DNA of 6,545 nt, from assembly GCA_945980015.1 (NCBI GenBank), contig CAMFQI010000072.1, forward strand, positions 1 to 6,545. Reading direction: 5' to 3'. Below, piece after piece: positions 5,193 through 6,545 of the stretch (position 1 is the stretch's first letter; each line of letters opens with the position of its first letter). This DNA is from an uncultured Eubacterium sp. Its GTDB lineage: Bacteria; Bacillota; Clostridia; Oscillospirales; Acutalibacteraceae. The notes beneath the pieces were generated by a model. That model made no database searches and was not told where the DNA came from. It saw only the letters and a program-made list of their open reading frames with translations. Both the position numbers and the translations under genes were made by a program.

Positions 5193-6545
5193 ATGGCAGA
5201 AAAGTACATTTGGGAGGATCCTAAAAAGGTCTACATAAACAAGGAAAAGGGGCACACAATTTTTATGCCCTACGATACTGTTGACGACGCACTTTCGGGT
5301 GAGGAGTCGAAGTATAAGCTCAGCCTTAACGGAATGTGGAAATTCTTTTGGCAGAGAGGACTTGAAAATTCAGACAACGGCTTTGAAAAAACCGATTTTG
5401 ACGATAGTGCGTGGGATGAAATAAAGGTTCCGTCCGTATGGCAAACGCAGGGATATTCCGTGCCCTATTATTATGCGAGTACCTTCCCGAGAGCGTTCAG
5501 CAGGTCAAGAGGTCAAATTCCTAAAATTGACCACTCTATGCAGGAAATCGGCTACTACAGAAGAAGCTTTACAGTTGACGAGGGCTGGAAGGACAGAGAC
5601 ATTTTTCTTCATTTCGGTGCTTGTAAGGCGGCGCTTGAGGTATGGGTAAACGGCGAATATATCGGCTATTCAACAGGCTCGATGACTCCTCACGAGTTTG
5701 AAATAACGAAGTATATTAAGGACGGTGAAAATACCGTTTGTGCAAAGGTTTATCGTTATGCCGCTTCAACCTATCTTGAAGATCAGGATATGTGGTGGCT
5801 TTGCGGAATTTACAGAGAGGTTTATATTTTCGCAGAGCCGAAGAAACGCCTTTTCGATTTCTATGCAAAAACCGACTTCGACGAGGATTTCAAAAATTCT
5901 ACCTTAAGCGTTGAGTATTATGTTAATAACACTACCGATGAAAAGCAGAAAATTACAGTAAAGTCTTATCTTATCAGCGACACCGATAAGGAGATTGAAC
6001 TGCCTGATGCCTCCTGCGAGATTGAGAAAAATTCAACCGCAACGCTGAGTATTTCCGAGGAAATAAAGAATGTAAAGAAATGGTCTGCCGAAACGCCGAA
6101 TCTCTATAAGCTTGTTATGAAGCTCGTTGATGATAACGGAGACGTAATTTGTGTAAAAACCTTTGATATCGGCTTCAAAAAAGTTGAGATTGTCGGCGAG
6201 AAGATTTTGTTCAACGGTATGCCGCTTATGGTTAGAGGCGTAAACCGTCACGACTTCGATATGGATAACGGTTGGGCAGTACCAAAGGAAAGATATACTC
6301 AGGATCTCGATTTGATGAAGGCGGGCAATGTAAACGCCATTCGTACATCTCATTATCCGGATGACCCGTATTTCTATGATTTGTGTAATAAATACGGTTT
6401 TTATGTAATGGACGAGTGTGATTTGGAATCCCACGGCGTTCGCCGTAAGGGCGTTCCGGGCTCAAATCCGCTTTGGACAGATTTGGCTGTTGATAAGATG
6501 CAGAGAATGGTGCTTCGTGATCGAAACTACCCCTGTATCTTTATG
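5193..6545 (+). CDS. LacZ-like glycoside hydrolase family 2 (beta-galactosidase-like), C-terminal part beyond the right edge
   Basis: Hydrolase for a terminal beta-linked sugar, probably a beta-galactoside, acting in the cytoplasm because no signal peptide is present. The 451 visible residues cover the jelly-roll sugar-binding domain (about 40-215), the Ig-like domain (about 220-330) and the start of the TIM barrel. Matches to E. coli LacZ: D197 in LEDQDMW (LacZ Asp201), H353 in NRHDF (His357), H387 in RTSHYP (His391), and E412 and H414 in LESHG (Mg ligands Glu416 and His418), all with a constant offset of four. On that offset the acid/base Glu461 equivalent would be about residue 457, just outside; the nucleophile is also missing. 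Unlike LacZ, the Asn102 position is Val82 (PSVWQ) and the NPTG stretch is replaced by a longer Arg/Ser-rich loop ending in MQEIG. The ATG has AAGGGG 6 nt upstream. Probably co-transcribed with the reductase. GH2 family is certain; galactosidase specificity is likely but not shown. Confidence 0.93.
   Translation, partial: MAEKYIWEDPKKVYINKEKGHTIFMPYDTVDDALSGEESKYKLSLNGMWKFFWQRGLENSDNGFEKTDFDDSAWDEIKVPSVWQTQGYSVPYYYASTFPRAFSRSRGQIPKIDHSMQEIGYYRRSFTVDEGWKDRDIFLHFGACKAALEVWVNGEYIGYSTGSMTPHEFEITKYIKDGENTVCAKVYRYAASTYLEDQDMWWLCGIYREVYIFAEPKKRLFDFYAKTDFDEDFKNSTLSVEYYVNNTTDEKQKITVKSYLISDTDKEIELPDASCEIEKNSTATLSISEEIKNVKKWSAETPNLYKLVMKLVDDNGDVICVKTFDIGFKKVEIVGEKILFNGMPLMVRGVNRHDFDMDNGWAVPKERYTQDLDLMKAGNVNAIRTSHYPDDPYFYDLCNKYGFYVMDECDLESHGVRRKGVPGSNPLWTDLAVDKMQRMVLRDRNYPCIFM

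Noticed and set aside
6033..6465. Minus-strand open frames of 133 and 77 codons
   Set aside because: They are antisense to the highly conserved GH2 barrel motifs and overlap each other in different frames.
1..6545. Mobile element, CRISPR array, phage or RNA genes
   Set aside because: No transposase, integrase, direct repeat array, terminal inverted repeats, tRNA cloverleaf or rRNA sequence was recognised on either strand.

Overview
The window looks like chromosomal DNA from a moderately AT-rich, Gram-positive anaerobe of the class Clostridia, perhaps a gut Oscillospiraceae/Ruminococcaceae or Lachnospiraceae member. The reasons are strong purine-rich ribosome binding sites (AGAGGTG, AAGGGG) before most genes, tight + strand gene packing, and the combination of a GPH-type sugar transporter, an iron-sulfur old-yellow-enzyme reductase and a cytoplasmic LacZ-type GH2 glycosidase. 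The taxon is an inference from style; no rRNA or other marker gene is present.

Layout: bases 1-1315 carry, on the minus strand, a glycoside/cation symporter of the GPH (MelB/LacS/XylP) family whose C-terminal end lies beyond the left edge. A 189-bp divergent intergenic region (1316-1504) follows. It holds a near-consensus sigma-A promoter reading right, a weaker promoter candidate reading left, and a conspicuous 14-bp-armed inverted repeat over the leftward -35 region. Then, all on the + strand: a zinc-ribbon / four-TM / charged-coil membrane protein of unknown function (1505-2425); a two-TM protein with an extracytoplasmic domain, also unknown (2442-3032); a short gap with a GC-rich hairpin; a 690-residue FMN/4Fe-4S/FAD enoate reductase of the FadH/TMADH/BaiCD type (3087-5159); and the first 451 residues of a LacZ-like GH2 glycoside hydrolase (5193 to the right edge), cut about six codons before its expected acid/base glutamate. 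No stretch longer than 300 bases lacks a gene.

How the genes may work together: the glycosidase has no signal peptide, so it should act on imported substrate, and the divergent GPH symporter is the obvious importer. The reductase lies 33 bp upstream of the glycosidase with a very similar ribosome binding site, so the two are probably co-transcribed. Deglycosylation followed by reduction of an unsaturated aglycone is an attractive but unproven reading. Both enzymes depart from their best-known relatives at informative places: the LacZ Asn102 position is Val, the LacZ NPTG segment is replaced, and the reductase has an enlarged loop near the FMN pocket. The substrate is therefore probably not simply lactose or a fatty acyl-CoA. 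I see no phage, transposon, CRISPR, tRNA or rRNA signal.
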